Positions 1 through 8,735 of a stretch of 64,000 bases of DNA are shown one piece after another (position 1 is the stretch's first letter; the number at the start of each line of letters is the position of its first letter). Source of the stretch: Frateuria aurantia DSM 6220 (GTDB lineage: Bacteria; Pseudomonadota; Gammaproteobacteria; Xanthomonadales; Rhodanobacteraceae); the NCBI RefSeq assembly GCF_000242255.2, contig NC_017033.1:1736001-1800000 (forward strand), given 5' to 3'. The notes beneath the pieces were generated by a model. The model was not told where the DNA came from, searched no databases, and saw only the letters and a list, made by a program, of their open reading frames with translations. Made by a program: the position numbers and the translations under genes.

Positions 1-107
1 ACAGCCTGGCCATGGGCCGGCAGATGCCACAGGCCAAGCGCGACGACTTGCGCACACAGGATAAAGCCGAGCACGCTGCCGGCCAATGCCTTGCCCATAA
101 TGCTCAT
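1..107 (-). CDS. Partial small membrane protein, DUF3649-like (iron uptake operon)
   Basis: The coding sequence runs leftward off the window edge; only about 35 N-terminal residues are present (starts MSIMGKALAG, then a hydrophobic stretch to HLPAHGQA). Its ATG overlaps the stop of the preceding gene as ATGA, which implies translational coupling. A short N-terminal helix of this kind directly after a DUF3325-like gene and behind a Fur box fits the small membrane proteins (DUF3649) that accompany TonB receptors and PepSY reductases in iron uptake. The family call rests on a fragment and on context, so it is tentative; the reading frame itself is well supported by the overlap. Confidence 0.5.
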   Translation of the reverse strand, partial: MSIMGKALAGSVLGFILCAQVVALGLWHLPAHGQA

Positions 108-391
108 CGGCGCAGCGGTGCAAGGCGGCTGGCACGTGCCAGTCGAGCGTGACGCAGCCACCCCAGATAAGGGGCCGTGGCCCAGACCAGCATGCTGGTG
201 GTCAGCCAGGCGGCGGGCCCGGCACTGAGCCCAAAGGCATGACACCATGGCAGCAGCGAGGCGAGCCAGAAGCAGACGGCTGGATGGCGCCGGCGGGCAG
301 GCAGGGCTTGCGGCAGCCAATTCTGGTTGGGGTGAACCAGATACAGCAGTCCTGCGCAAAACAGGTTGAGCATAAGAGCCAACCACGTCAT
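104..391 (-). CDS. DUF3325-like small membrane protein
   Basis: A protein of about 95 residues with three hydrophobic segments (near residues 1-20, 33-52 and 56-75) and an Arg-rich C-terminus. Short three-helix DUF3325 proteins occur next to PepSY and DUF3649 proteins in iron-regulated operons; their molecular role is not established. I chose the ATG that begins directly at the first hydrophobic segment (MTWLALML). An upstream GTG at 457 would add 22 polar residues and neither start has a strong Shine-Dalgarno sequence. The gene overlaps the next one by 4 bases and lies about 210 bases downstream of a near-consensus Fur box, so iron repression is likely (inference). Confidence 0.55.
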   Translation of the reverse strand: MTWLALMLNLFCAGLLYLVHPNQNWLPQALPARRRHPAVCFWLASLLPWCHAFGLSAGPAAWLTTSMLVWATAPYLGWLRHARLARASRLAPLRR

Positions 392-604
392 GGATTCGGG
401 CCTGCAGTCATGGCGCCGGACCACCGCGCCGCAAGCAGGGAGCCGGCAGACATCCACGATCGGTTCAAATGGCTCAGGGCTGCTTCAACGCCATGGCGCG
501 CAAGCAGGGTCCACCCGCCTGCAGTGGCAGCCTGGTGGTGATACTCATGTTGGAGGAGATGAGGCGCGTGATGCACGGGAGTCCTGCAGGCCGGCGACGA
601 AACA

Positions 605-623
605 AATGATAATCACTATCATT
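605..623. promoter_or_regulatory. Fur box
   Basis: The 19 bases AATGATAATCACTATCATT contain the 7-1-7 Fur core TGATAAT-C-ACTATCA, which departs from perfect dyad symmetry at one position. It sits in an AT-rich spot in otherwise GC-rich DNA, upstream of the leftward DUF3325/DUF3649 genes and just beyond the 3' end of phaR. It most likely represses the leftward operon when iron is sufficient. Confidence 0.85.
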
Positions 624-661
624 GGTTTTCGGCTAGCCCCGGCCTGCAGTCTTGTGCCGGT

Positions 662-1180
662 TCAGCTTTTCTTGCTGCCGGGAGCTCCGTAGCGATGGCT
701 GTCGCCACCGGAACTGCCAGTGGCACCGGGAGGGCGGGCTGCAGCATCAAGAAAGCCTCGCTGCATGGTCTTCCACAAGTCCAGATTGCGCTCGGTAAGA
801 TCGTTGAAAATGGCCCAAGGCGTCTGACCCAGCAAGCTGTTCAGCTGGGTGCGGAATTGCTGCTGTTGATCCAGGAATACCTGCAGGCTGCGTTCCAGAT
901 AAGGGCCCATGAAGCCCTGCAGAGAGTCCCCGTAGAAGCGGATGATCTGGGTCAGCAGCTGAGGAGACAGCATCGGCTGGCCCTTGCCCTCATCCTCGGA
1001 AATGATCTGCAGCAGCACAGAGCGGGTCAGGTCATCGCCGTTTTTGGCGTCACGAATCTCAAAACTATCGCCGTCGACCACCAACTGACGGACATCTTCC
1101 AGAGTGATATAGCTGGAGATCTCCGTGTCATAGAGGCGACGGTTCGGATATTTTTTGATGATACGAGTTGTCTGCGTCAT
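662..1180 (-). CDS. phaR: Polyhydroxyalkanoate synthesis repressor PhaR
   Basis: A 172-residue protein with the PhaR N-terminal DNA-binding domain: IIKKYPNRRLYDTEISSYIT followed by LEDVRQLVVDG is the hallmark of the family (PHB/PHA accumulation regulator, PF07879). Residues 60-130 match the PHB_acc regulatory region, with a Gln-rich segment (DQQQQFR) and LNSLLGQTPW. PhaR represses phasin and its own gene and is titrated onto PHA granules. No phaC, phaB or phasin gene is in the window, so its targets lie elsewhere. The low-complexity C-terminus (Pro/Gly/Ser) is variable in the family. A TGC-rich inverted repeat 56 bases upstream of the start is a candidate self-regulatory site. Confidence 0.93.
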   Translation of the reverse strand: MTQTTRIIKKYPNRRLYDTEISSYITLEDVRQLVVDGDSFEIRDAKNGDDLTRSVLLQIISEDEGKGQPMLSPQLLTQIIRFYGDSLQGFMGPYLERSLQVFLDQQQQFRTQLNSLLGQTPWAIFNDLTERNLDLWKTMQRGFLDAAARPPGATGSSGGDSHRYGAPGSKKS

Positions 1181-1235
1181 GTTGCCACACTATCAGTCCG
1201 TGGCGCATTGCACCAGTGCTGTCGGCAAAGAAAAT

Positions 1236-1258
1236 TGCTGCAATATTCAGCTGCAGCA
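1236..1258. promoter_or_regulatory. Candidate PhaR operator (TGC-rich inverted repeat)
   Basis: TGCTGCA and TGCAGCA form perfect 7-base inverted arms with a 9-base spacer, 56 bases upstream of the phaR start codon. PhaR proteins are known to bind TGC-rich inverted sequences (CTGC-N-GCAG type) and to autoregulate, so this is the obvious candidate site. Binding is inferred. Confidence 0.5.
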
Positions 1259-1346
1259 TTTTCCACGAAAAAACAGGTCTTGCTGATCGGGCACTGAGAA
1301 GCGTCCGGCCCGACGGGGCGGATCATGCAGCAAAAATTCACGAATA

Positions 1347-2159
1347 TCAATCGGCTGTGAACGGAGATGGTGCCTCGACACCAGGCCTGACCGGCAGGCG
1401 GAAAAGCGAACAGGTATTGTCCAGGGTCTGGCGGGCAAGGGCGGTCGTGCTTGTGCAGCGCAGATCTGCCACGCTTTGCAGCACATTCAGCAGCCGCACA
1501 GGGAGATTGCGCTGTCCTTGGTAGCCAGCGACTGGTTGGTCCGGAGCATCGGTTTCCAGCAGGATCCGCTCGACCGGCATGCTCTGGACGATGCCTCGCA
1601 GGCGTTGGGCGCGGGGATAGCTGACGGTGCCGCCGATACCGAGGTGAAAGCCCAGGCCCAGCAGCTGGTCGGCTTGCTGGCGACTGCCGGCGAAGGCGTG
1701 GATGACGCCGCGCAGGCCGGGCTGGCGGCGCAACTGGGCAATCACCTCGTCCATGGCCTTGCGGGCATGGACGATGACGGGAAGTTCCAGCTGCGCAGCC
1801 AATTGCAGCTGTTGACGGAAATACCACTGCTGGGTTTCGCGATCACTGTCTGGCGCATGGAAATCCAGCCCTATTTCACCGACAGCTACGGCCTGGCCCG
1901 GGCGTTCCAGCAGCCAGGCCTGCAGTGCAGCGATGTCTTCCGGGCAATGGTTGGCCAGGAACAAGGGGTGCAGCCCGTAGGCGGCATGAATGCCGGACTG
2001 GCGGGCAAGCTGTTCCACGCGTGGCCAGTCACGGCGACGGGTGGCCGGCACGATCTGCTCGCAGATGCCGTGCCGGCGCGCGTCCCGGATCAGGCTGTCG
2101 CGATCGGGATCAAAGCGGGGGTCATCCAGATGGACATGGCTGTCGGCAAGTTCATTCAT
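1347..2159 (-). CDS. TatD-family metal-dependent hydrolase (YjjV-like)
   Basis: About 270 residues. The metal-binding motif DSHVHLDD opens the protein. It is followed by IVPAT, AAYGLHPLFL, AVGEIGLDFH (catalytic Glu), VIVHARKA, VIHAFAGS and LLETDAPDQP near the C-terminus, which together are the full set of TatD motifs in a TIM barrel. The GIGGTVSYPRA and GYQGQRN segments resemble the YjjV subgroup, whose members are putative deoxyribonucleases. I started at ATG 2159 (MNELADSHVH), because a longer TTG-initiated frame only adds unrelated residues. No clear ribosome site is visible. The gene lies head-to-tail with phaR, separated by about 165 bases. Confidence 0.88.
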   Translation of the reverse strand: MNELADSHVHLDDPRFDPDRDSLIRDARRHGICEQIVPATRRRDWPRVEQLARQSGIHAAYGLHPLFLANHCPEDIAALQAWLLERPGQAVAVGEIGLDFHAPDSDRETQQWYFRQQLQLAAQLELPVIVHARKAMDEVIAQLRRQPGLRGVIHAFAGSRQQADQLLGLGFHLGIGGTVSYPRAQRLRGIVQSMPVERILLETDAPDQPVAGYQGQRNLPVRLLNVLQSVADLRCTSTTALARQTLDNTCSLFRLPVRPGVEAPSPFTAD

Positions 2160-2366
2160 GGTCGTAGCGTCGCGGATGCAGGCCAGCGCGGCAAGCGGCG
2201 TGTGGCCGGTAAAGGCACAGGGGTACTCAGCGGCCACGATTCGTGGTCTGATTCCGTTCAGTGGCAAGGTAGTCCAATGGACCAGTCGCCGTTGCTGCCG
2301 GCCATGCCGGCGCGACGGCGCGATGGATTCAATGCAAGCATTCGAAACATTAGGGAGTGAGGGGTT

Positions 2367-3035
2367 ATGAAACTGGTCAACGCCGCTTGGATGGTTGGTG
2401 TATCGGGGGCCATGGCCATGGGGCTGGCTGGCTGCAATCGGCCGGCAAGTGCCGACGCCAACAATGCGCCAGCCGCGGCTCCGGTGGCCGCGCCGGCTGC
2501 GCCGCCGCCTGCTGCCGCTCCACCTGCAGCCGCTCCGCCGGCCGTGACCCAGGCGCCCGCGCCGCCGGCGGCGGCACCCAGTGCTCCGGCCGGGCCGCAG
2601 TACGCCCAGGTGGTATCGGTGCGTCCGATCAAGTCAGGCGGCACCCCGGCACGTGAAGTCTGCAGGGATGAAGTGGTACAGCAGGAGGCACCACCCAAGG
2701 ATCAGCATCGCATTGCCGGCACCGCCATCGGCGCCGTGGTTGGCGGACTGCTTGGCAACCAGATCGGACATGGCGGCGGTCGCACGCTCGCGACCCTGGC
2801 GGGCGCGGCGGCAGGCGGCTACGGCGGCAACAAGGTGGAAGGCCATTACCAGAAGCCTACCTATACCAGCCAGACCGTGCGCCGCTGCAGCACCGTAGCG
2901 GCCGTGCCGGCCAAGACGGTGGCCTATGAGGTCAGCTATCTCTACAACGGCGTGACGCAGAAGGTGCGTATGGATCACAATCCAGGCGACCGGGTGCAGA
3001 TCCAGCAGGGCGTCAGCGTCGTGGGTGCGAAATAA
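2367..3035 (+). CDS. Glycine-zipper 2TM lipoprotein
   Basis: A 222-residue envelope protein. It has a lipobox-type signal (LAGC at residues 20-23), so lipidation at Cys23 is likely. This is followed by a long Ala/Pro-rich linker (residues 30-75), then a glycine-zipper membrane hairpin (AGTAIGAVVGGLLGNQIG, then a second Gly/Ala helix to GGYGGN) and a C-terminal segment with a conserved-looking Cys (RRCSTV) and YEVSYLYNG. The layout matches the Rickettsia 17 kDa surface-antigen/SlyB-like glycine-zipper family. The Shine-Dalgarno is GGAG/GAGG ahead of ATG 2367. The gene ends 70 bases before a canonical terminator. No specific function is known; envelope integrity is the usual inference. Confidence 0.8.
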   Translation: MKLVNAAWMVGVSGAMAMGLAGCNRPASADANNAPAAAPVAAPAAPPPAAAPPAAAPPAVTQAPAPPAAAPSAPAGPQYAQVVSVRPIKSGGTPAREVCRDEVVQQEAPPKDQHRIAGTAIGAVVGGLLGNQIGHGGGRTLATLAGAAAGGYGGNKVEGHYQKPTYTSQTVRRCSTVAAVPAKTVAYEVSYLYNGVTQKVRMDHNPGDRVQIQQGVSVVGAK

Positions 3036-3104
3036 ACCGGCATTCACGGCAACGAAGTTCTTTGCACCGAGCTGGCGTGCGATCGGCCAGCTTGGGTCAG
3101 CCAC

Positions 3105-3133
3105 AAAAAAGCCCCCGCATGCGGGGGTTTTTC
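3105..3133. terminator. Bidirectional rho-independent terminator
   Basis: A perfect GC palindrome (CCCCCGCATGCGGGGG) is flanked by six A on the left and five T on the right, so it can terminate both the rightward lipoprotein gene and the leftward wall-hydrolase gene that ends at 3192. Confidence 0.9.
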
Positions 3134-3191
3134 GTATCCGTCAGATATGTGTCGCAGAGCGGGTGGTTGCGTACCCGGCCGGCTTGTCGGT

Positions 3192-3626
3192 TCAGTCCAC
3201 GGCGTAAAAGCGATGCGCACCGATGGTGGTGATGGCGCGGCTGTGCAGCCAGCGAGGGCTGGTGCTGACCGTGGCGAAATGATCGGCATGCGGCACCAGG
3301 ACCGTCCGTTCATCGACCGGCAGTTTCCAGTTGGCGATGGCATAGCTGGCAACCTGCCAGGCCTTGGCATAGGCGTCGGCGTTGTCGACATCGAAGTTGC
3401 GCGGTGTCGTGGACACGGCAAACTGATGCGGGGCTTTCACCACGTCGCAGACGCTGGTGCCTTGGGCGCTGTGTTCACGCCGGCGCAATGCGACCTCGGC
3501 GACCGCCTGCTGGCCGATGCTGGACTGGCTGCGGGCTTCGAGATAAACCGTGGTGGCCAGACAGGTCTGGTCGGCGACGGGCTGCGGCAGTACCGAAGTC
3601 AGCCACAACAACAGAGATAGTTTCAT
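3192..3626 (-). CDS. SleB-like cell wall hydrolase
   Basis: A 144-residue secreted protein. A signal peptide (MKLSLLLWLTSVLPQPVA) is followed by CLATTVYLEARSQSSIGQQA and VAEVALRR, the core motif of the Hydrolase_2/SleB family (catalytic Glu in YLEAR). Further on are CDVVKAPHQFA and a C-terminal FYAV. SleB-type enzymes are lytic transglycosylases that cleave peptidoglycan; in non-sporulating proteobacteria they serve wall remodelling. ATG 3626 has a GGAGG ribosome site about 10 bases upstream, which fixes the start; longer upstream frames lack this. The single-domain form is compact for the family. It shares the bidirectional terminator with the lipoprotein gene. Confidence 0.82.
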   Translation of the reverse strand: MKLSLLLWLTSVLPQPVADQTCLATTVYLEARSQSSIGQQAVAEVALRRREHSAQGTSVCDVVKAPHQFAVSTTPRNFDVDNADAYAKAWQVASYAIANWKLPVDERTVLVPHADHFATVSTSPRWLHSRAITTIGAHRFYAVD

Positions 3627-4055
3627 TGAATGTTCTGCCTCCAACGTGCTGTACGCACATGCCGTCAATGACAATGCATATGCGCCGTTGCGGTGGACGG
3701 GCGGGCAGGCCGTTCCACCTGGATTGCCACCTGACGGCATTCAAGGCGTCAAGGTGAGTTGCCACGGGATTGTGGCGGGCACCCGCAAAACCGGGTGCCG
3801 AAACCGGGAAAGGCCGCCTGTGGCTGGCCTCGCCTTGTGCTTCACTCATCAAGCGGCGTGATGAATGATCTTGGGCTGTGGACCAGCGCATTCGCTGATC
3901 TGCCGCCTCGGCCCGAAAGCCTGTCGAAGTGCAGGCTGGTTGATGGGGTTGGCGGAGACTACTGGCTGGCGATGCAAATGGCAAGACTGCATCGCAGCAA
4001 ATTTACCAACGACTCAGCTTGTTACAGTGGATTCTGCATGCAGTGCGGCAAAAAA
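3627..4055. other. Intergenic region, no recognisable gene
   Basis: 429 bases between the divergently arranged starts/ends of the SleB-like and ygfZ genes (both minus strand). Open frames here have no family resemblance and no good start site. A short hairpin (GGCACCC/GGGTGCC, 3778-3799) lies in what would be the leader of the SleB-like gene. Otherwise I see nothing. Confidence 0.6.
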
Positions 4056-4835
4056 TCACGGCGCCCAGCGCTGGCGTACGAGAAAGCCGGTCGGCTCGAT
4101 CTGGTCGTTCAATACGGCCAGTACGGATTCGCCGCGGGTGACGGCGAACGGGTTCAGCAGCTGCCCTGCCGGAGTCTCGTCCAACTGCAGTGATTCGGCC
4201 GGTGCTGCCGCCTGTTGCGCTTCCAGAAGCGCAAGATGGCGTTTCAGGCCTCCGCGATAATGCAGTCGCGCGACGATTTCCTGGCCGGGGTAGCAGCCCT
4301 TGTCAATGGCCAGACCGCCCAGACGATGCAGTGACAAGGCGGGGCCGACATGGACCCCTTGCGCCGCCTCCGGCAGCCAGGGCCAGCCGGCCTGGATCTG
4401 ACGCTGGAGCCAGGCCGGATCGCCGGCCACCTCGGGGCCGACCGCCATGCTGTAGTCGCCGAAGCCCCAGTGCTGCCCTCCGGTCCGCGGGTCGAGACGG
4501 ACCGCATGCTCGGCCAGGGCTGGGCCGCTGCCGATCGGCAATGCCGTCCGGGCCGTGATCTGGACCTTGCTGCGAAAGACATAGAGGCGCAGTGCCTGGG
4601 CCAGGCTGGCTGCGTCACCTCCGCGCAGCAGGATGACCAGATGCTGCGCATCGATCCGGGCGAGTTGCAATAGCCAGCGGACCCGGCCTTGCGGGTCCAG
4701 CCAGGCGCTGGCCTGCCATTGACCGTCCTCCAGAGTCAACAGGTTGCTGCTGAACTGGCTCTGGGCGAAGCCGATGGCGTCTGCGCCGCGGATTTCCAGC
4801 AGCTGGGCCGACAAGATAGATGAGGCATGGGTCAT
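4056..4835 (-). CDS. ygfZ: tRNA-modifying/Fe-S maintenance protein YgfZ
   Basis: 259 residues of the folate-binding GcvT-like family. The diagnostic K-G-C-Y-x-G-Q-E motif is present (IDKGCYPGQEIVARLHYRG, Cys at about residue 181). YgfZ uses tetrahydrofolate and supports the activity of Fe-S enzymes such as MiaB and succinate dehydrogenase under oxidative stress. The N-terminal half (IRGADAIGFAQSQFSSNL) matches the family's substrate domain. The gene is divergent from sdhCDAB; in E. coli ygfZ is divergent from sdhE-ygfX, so here the sdh operon appears to sit inside that pairing. Length is somewhat shorter than E. coli YgfZ, as is common outside enterobacteria. Confidence 0.88.
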   Translation of the reverse strand: MTHASSILSAQLLEIRGADAIGFAQSQFSSNLLTLEDGQWQASAWLDPQGRVRWLLQLARIDAQHLVILLRGGDAASLAQALRLYVFRSKVQITARTALPIGSGPALAEHAVRLDPRTGGQHWGFGDYSMAVGPEVAGDPAWLQRQIQAGWPWLPEAAQGVHVGPALSLHRLGGLAIDKGCYPGQEIVARLHYRGGLKRHLALLEAQQAAAPAESLQLDETPAGQLLNPFAVTRGESVLAVLNDQIEPTGFLVRQRWAP

Positions 4836-5265
4836 GGTCTAACCGTGGGCGAATGTATTCGCTCGATAGATGGGGGTGCCGGGAGCATAATCCACCACGG
4901 CGCTCAGTTCGGCTTTTGAATATCGAGGATGCGATTATTTCTGGATGTCAAGAGGTTGTGCTGCTTTGCCGCAAGTACTACGATTTCGCCGTTTTCAAAG
5001 CCACAGCCGTACCAGTTCTCCGATTTCGATGACTGCCTTCGGCGCTGCATCCTGCATGATGCGCGAAGGCGTGCTTGAACGACCGCAGGCCGACCTCGGT
5101 GAGGCCGCAACTGAGTCGCGCGAATGCGCCTCGCTACCATGCACGGGAACAGCCCCGGGCCGTCGTACATGCCGGCGACGCCAGTCTTGGCGTTGATGCG
5201 GGCGGGAAGTCGGGGCCGGGCGGCCGCTGGACTTGATCAAGCGATTCCCAACCAGGATAGCCGCC
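4836..5265. other. Divergent promoter region of ygfZ and sdhCDAB
   Basis: 430 bases with moderately AT-rich stretches around 4905-5010, consistent with regulatory DNA for the divergent ygfZ and sdh transcription units. I cannot assign a confident -35/-10 pair or a known operator; no CRP, Fur or ArcA site is evident. No gene is supported here. Confidence 0.45.
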
Positions 5266-5661
5266 ATGGCAGATACGCGAAGACCGCTTTCCCCTCACCT
5301 CCAGATCTACAAGTGGCAAGTGCAGATGGTGACCTCGATTCTGCATCGAGCCACCGGCATCGCCCTCGCCGTTGGTACGATCGTGGTGCTGTGGGGTGTA
5401 TTGGCTCTGGCCTCCGGCGAGGCCGCTTACGACAGCTTCAAGTCGGTGGCCGGCAGTCCGCTGGGCCTGCTGCTGCTGTTCGGCTGGAGCTGGGCCTTGT
5501 TTTATCACTTGTGCAATGGCGTTCGCCATCTGGTGCAGGATACGGGGGCGGGATATGCCAAGCCGCAGTTCATCCGTTCCAGTTGGCTGTCGGTGATCGC
5601 CAGCGTGGTTCTGACCGTGCTTGTCTGGGCTTGCGTGCTGATGCAGGGAGGTGCGGCATGA
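5266..5661 (+). CDS. sdhC: Succinate dehydrogenase cytochrome b556 subunit
   Basis: 131 residues. It contains RPLSPHLQIYKWQVQMVTSILHRATGIAL, shown here as the SdhC signature with the Ser/Arg quinone-site residues and the start of helix I; three transmembrane helices follow. The haem-ligand region reads HLCNGVRHLVQDTG. SdhC and SdhD anchor complex II in the inner membrane, bind haem b and reduce ubiquinone. ATG 5266 is preceded by AGGAT at good spacing; the open frame extends further upstream without a better start. The stop overlaps the sdhD start (ATGA), so the two are translationally coupled. Confidence 0.95.
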   Translation: MADTRRPLSPHLQIYKWQVQMVTSILHRATGIALAVGTIVVLWGVLALASGEAAYDSFKSVAGSPLGLLLLFGWSWALFYHLCNGVRHLVQDTGAGYAKPQFIRSSWLSVIASVVLTVLVWACVLMQGGAA

Positions 5662-6044
5662 AGCCTTCGATGCGCAATCCCTTGAAGCGTGCGCGCGGCA
5701 TGGGTTCCTCGCAGTTCGGCGTCGGGCATTGGTGGCAACAGCGCGTGACGGCTGTCGCCTTGGTGGTGCTGGTGTTGTGGCTGGTCTACACCCTGCTGGG
5801 GCTGGTCCATGCTGATTACGCAACCGCTCACGCGGTGATGGCGCGGCCATTCAATGCGGTGCTGCTGATCGCCTTCTCCATGGCCGTGTTCTGGCATGCC
5901 GCACTCGGCTTGCAGGTGGTGATCGAAGACTACGTGCACACCCGTTGGAAGGAGGTCCTTCTGCTGGTGTTGATCAAGTTTGCAGCGGTGCTCGGTGTTC
6001 TGGCGAGCGTATTGGCAGTCCTGCGCATCGCGCTGGCCTCCTGA
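5658..6044 (+). CDS. sdhD: Succinate dehydrogenase membrane anchor subunit
   Basis: 128 residues with three transmembrane helices. The N-terminal segment [22 protein letters not shown] is typical of SdhD, and [15 protein letters not shown] carries the haem-binding histidine and the conserved E-D-Y-x-H quinone-site region. It pairs with SdhC as the cytochrome b anchor of complex II. Its ATG overlaps the sdhC stop by 4 bases and sdhA follows after 19 bases, so it lies within one operon. Confidence 0.94.
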   Translation: MKPSMRNPLKRARGMGSSQFGVGHWWQQRVTAVALVVLVLWLVYTLLGLVHADYATAHAVMARPFNAVLLIAFSMAVFWHAALGLQVVIEDYVHTRWKEVLLLVLIKFAAVLGVLASVLAVLRIALAS

Positions 6045-6063
6045 GTGGCGGAGCAATAAGTCG

Positions 6064-7851
6064 ATGGAAAGCTACAAGATCCAGCAGCACAAATATGACG
6101 TCATCGTGGTCGGTGCCGGTGGCGCAGGGCTGCGTGCCACCTTCGGCCTGGCCGAGAAAGGTCTGAAGGCCGCCTGCATTACCAAGGTGTTTCCCACCCG
6201 CTCGCATACCGTGGCGGCCCAGGGCGGCATTTCCGCCGCATTGGGCAATATGGGCGAAGACGACTGGCGTTTCCATTTCTACGACACCATCAAAGGTTCG
6301 GACTGGCTGGGCGATCAGGACAGCATCGAATACATGTGTCGCGAGGCGATTCCCGCGATCATCGAGCTGGAGCACTACGGCGTTCCGTTCTCGCGTACCG
6401 AGGAGGGCAAGATCTATCAGCGCCCCTTCGGTGGCATGACCACGCATTACGGCAAGGGTACGGCCCAGCGCACCTGCGCCGCCGCCGATCGTACCGGTCA
6501 CGCCATCCTGCATACCTTGTATCAGCAGGCGTTGGCGCATGACGCGACCTTCTTCATCGAGTATTTCGCGATCGATCTGATCTTCGACGAAGAGGGTGTC
6601 TGTCGCGGTGTATTGGCCCTGGACATGAACGAGGGCACCTTGCACGTGTTCCGCGGTCACGCGGTGGTGCTGGCGACCGGCGGCTATGGCCGCGCCTACT
6701 TCAGTGCAACCTCGGCCCATACCTGTACGGGCGATGGCGGTGGCATGGTGCTGCGTGCGGGTCTGGCGCTGCAGGACATGGAGTTCGTGCAGTTCCATCC
6801 TACCGGCATCTATGGTGCCGGCTGCCTGATCACCGAAGGCGTGCGTGGCGAGGGCGGCTATCTGACCAATTCCAAGGGGGAGCGCTTCATGGAGCGCTAT
6901 GCCCCGAACGCCAAGGATCTCGCTTCCCGCGACGTGGTCAGTCGCGCGATGACCATGGAGATCCGCGAAGGTCGTGGTGTCGGCGAGCACAAGGATCACA
7001 TCCATATCAATCTGATGCATCTGGGTGCGAACGTGATCCATGAGCGTCTGCCCGGCATTGCCGAGTCGGCGCGCATCTTTGCCGGCGTGGACGTGACCAA
7101 GGAGCCGATTCCGGTGATCCCGACCGTGCATTACAACATGGGCGGTATTCCGACCAATTACCACGGTGAAGTGGTGCAGAAGCGCGGCGATGATGTCGAT
7201 GCCGTGGTGCCCGGTCTGTTCGCTATCGGCGAAGCGGCCTGCGTGTCGGTGCATGGTGCCAATCGTCTGGGCTCCAATTCACTGCTGGATCTGGTGGTAT
7301 TTGGTCGCGCCGTGTCACATCGTTGCGCGGAGCTGATCAAGCCTGGTCAGGCCCACAAGGATCTTCCGGCCAGTGCGCTGGACAAGGCCTTGGGGCGTTT
7401 CGATGATCTGCGTCACGCCAAGGGTGGCCTGCCGACGGCGAAGATCCGCGCCGAAATGCAGCGCACGATGCAGTCCGACGCGGCGGTATTCCGTACCAGC
7501 CAGACCTTGAAAGAGGGGTGCGGCAAGATCTCGAAGATCTACGACTCCTTCAAGGATGTTTCGGTCAGCGATCGGTCGCTGGTGTGGAATACCGATCTGA
7601 CCGAGACCCTCGAACTGTCGAACCTGCTGCCGCAAGCCGTGGCGACCATGTACTCGGCCGAGCAGCGTCACGAGAGCCGCGGCGCGCATGCGCACGAGGA
7701 TTTCCCGGATCGCGATGACCACAACTGGCAGAAGCACACGCTGGTGTCGGTGGATGCGCAGGGGCGTGCCGGTTTCGATTTCCGGCCGGTGCACATGTAT
7801 ACCCTGACGTCCGATGTCGACGTCGTTCCGCCCAAAAAGCGCGTGTATTGA
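6064..7851 (+). CDS. sdhA: Succinate dehydrogenase flavoprotein subunit
   Basis: 595 residues, the normal length. The Rossmann FAD motif [11 protein letters not shown] is near residue 15, and [13 protein letters not shown] contains the histidine that is covalently linked to FAD. The substrate-binding and catalytic region includes [21 protein letters not shown] with the catalytic Arg, then [11 protein letters not shown], ending [19 protein letters not shown]. It oxidises succinate to fumarate on the cytoplasmic side and passes electrons to SdhB. Flavinylation should depend on SdhE, whose gene is downstream. The start at ATG 6064 has GGAG upstream. There is no sign of degeneration. Confidence 0.97.
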   Translation: MESYKIQQHKYDVIVVGAGGAGLRATFGLAEKGLKAACITKVFPTRSHTVAAQGGISAALGNMGEDDWRFHFYDTIKGSDWLGDQDSIEYMCREAIPAIIELEHYGVPFSRTEEGKIYQRPFGGMTTHYGKGTAQRTCAAADRTGHAILHTLYQQALAHDATFFIEYFAIDLIFDEEGVCRGVLALDMNEGTLHVFRGHAVVLATGGYGRAYFSATSAHTCTGDGGGMVLRAGLALQDMEFVQFHPTGIYGAGCLITEGVRGEGGYLTNSKGERFMERYAPNAKDLASRDVVSRAMTMEIREGRGVGEHKDHIHINLMHLGANVIHERLPGIAESARIFAGVDVTKEPIPVIPTVHYNMGGIPTNYHGEVVQKRGDDVDAVVPGLFAIGEAACVSVHGANRLGSNSLLDLVVFGRAVSHRCAELIKPGQAHKDLPASALDKALGRFDDLRHAKGGLPTAKIRAEMQRTMQSDAAVFRTSQTLKEGCGKISKIYDSFKDVSVSDRSLVWNTDLTETLELSNLLPQAVATMYSAEQRHESRGAHAHEDFPDRDDHNWQKHTLVSVDAQGRAGFDFRPVHMYTLTSDVDVVPPKKRVY

Positions 7852-7875
7852 GTCAACCGGACTGGAGAGGCAAAC

Positions 7876-8661
7876 GTGGCCGAGTTTTCACTACCCAAGA
7901 ACTCCAAGATCCAGCAGGGCAAGCATTTTGCCGCCCAGGGTGCAAAGCAGCCTCGCACCTTCCGGATCTATCGCTGGACGCCGGAAGACGGCAAGAACCC
8001 GCGCATCGATACCTATGAGGTCGATCTGGCGACCTGCGGGCCGATGGTGCTGGACGCCTTGCTGAAGATCAAGAACGAGATCGATCCGACCTTGTCCTTG
8101 CGTCGCAGCTGCCGGGAAGGCATCTGCGGCTCCTGTGCGATGAATATCGATGGCACCAACACGCTGGCCTGCACCAAGGCGATCGGCGAATGCGGCTCCG
8201 GCGATGTCAAGATCTATCCGCTGCCGCATATGCCGGTGGTCAAGGATCTGGTGCCGGATCTGACCCATTTCTATGCCCAGTTCTCCTCGATCAAGCCCTG
8301 GCTGCGGACCCAGAGTCCGGCTCCGGCGGACAAGGAGCGGCTGCAGTCGCCGGATGACCGCAAGAAGCTGGACGGTCTCTACGAGTGCATCCTTTGCGCC
8401 TGCTGCTCGACCAGCTGCCCAAGCTACTGGTGGAACGGTGATCGTTATCTGGGGCCGGCGATTTTGCTGCAGGCTTATCGCTGGGTGGTGGATTCGCGTG
8501 ACGAGGATACCGGCAGCCGGCTGGATGATCTGGAGGATCCGTTCAAGCTGTATCGCTGCCATACCATCATGAATTGCGCGCGGACCTGCCCCAAGGGTCT
8601 GAATCCGGCCAAGGCCATTGCCGAAATCAAGAAGCTGATCGTCGAGCGGCGGACCGGCTGA
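7876..8661 (+). CDS. sdhB: Succinate dehydrogenase iron-sulfur subunit
   Basis: 261 residues starting at GTG 7876. The [2Fe-2S] ligands are in [15 protein letters not shown] with a later Cys in NTLACT. The [4Fe-4S] and [3Fe-4S] clusters are served by [16 protein letters not shown] and [17 protein letters not shown]. It transfers electrons from the SdhA flavin to the quinone site. It is the last gene of sdhCDAB, 24 bases after sdhA, and is followed by a perfect 12-bp hairpin before sdhE. Confidence 0.97.
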   Translation: MAEFSLPKNSKIQQGKHFAAQGAKQPRTFRIYRWTPEDGKNPRIDTYEVDLATCGPMVLDALLKIKNEIDPTLSLRRSCREGICGSCAMNIDGTNTLACTKAIGECGSGDVKIYPLPHMPVVKDLVPDLTHFYAQFSSIKPWLRTQSPAPADKERLQSPDDRKKLDGLYECILCACCSTSCPSYWWNGDRYLGPAILLQAYRWVVDSRDEDTGSRLDDLEDPFKLYRCHTIMNCARTCPKGLNPAKAIAEIKKLIVERRTG

Positions 8662-8684
8662 TCACTGACGGCAGGTGCACATCC

Positions 8685-8712
8685 TCACGGGCAGCCTGCA
8701 GGCTGCCCGTGA
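8685..8712 (+). terminator. Perfect GC hairpin after sdhB, no U-tract
   Basis: TCACGGGCAGCC and GGCTGCCCGTGA pair over 12 bp around a TGCA loop, 23 bases after the sdhB stop. There is no T run, so it may be a weak terminator, a processing/stabilising hairpin for the sdhCDAB mRNA, or an attenuator separating sdhE-ygfX expression. Confidence 0.6.
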
Positions 8713-8735
8713 CGTATCCGGTGTAGGCTGAGACC

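Noticed and set aside
388-576. A 62-codon minus-strand frame upstream of the DUF3325-like gene
   Set aside because: His-rich, not hydrophobic, no ribosome site; probably leader DNA of the iron operon.
2467-2600. Ala/Pro codon-rich tract that looks like a tandem repeat
   Set aside because: It encodes the flexible linker of the lipoprotein; repeat units are irregular and no array is present.
3759-4193. Plus-strand frame running into the 3' end of ygfZ
   Set aside because: Starts without a ribosome site, overlaps ygfZ antisense, and its translation has no recognisable domain.
5974-7254. A 426-codon frame antisense to sdhA
   Set aside because: Composition typical of the complement of a high-GC gene; sdhA is certain.
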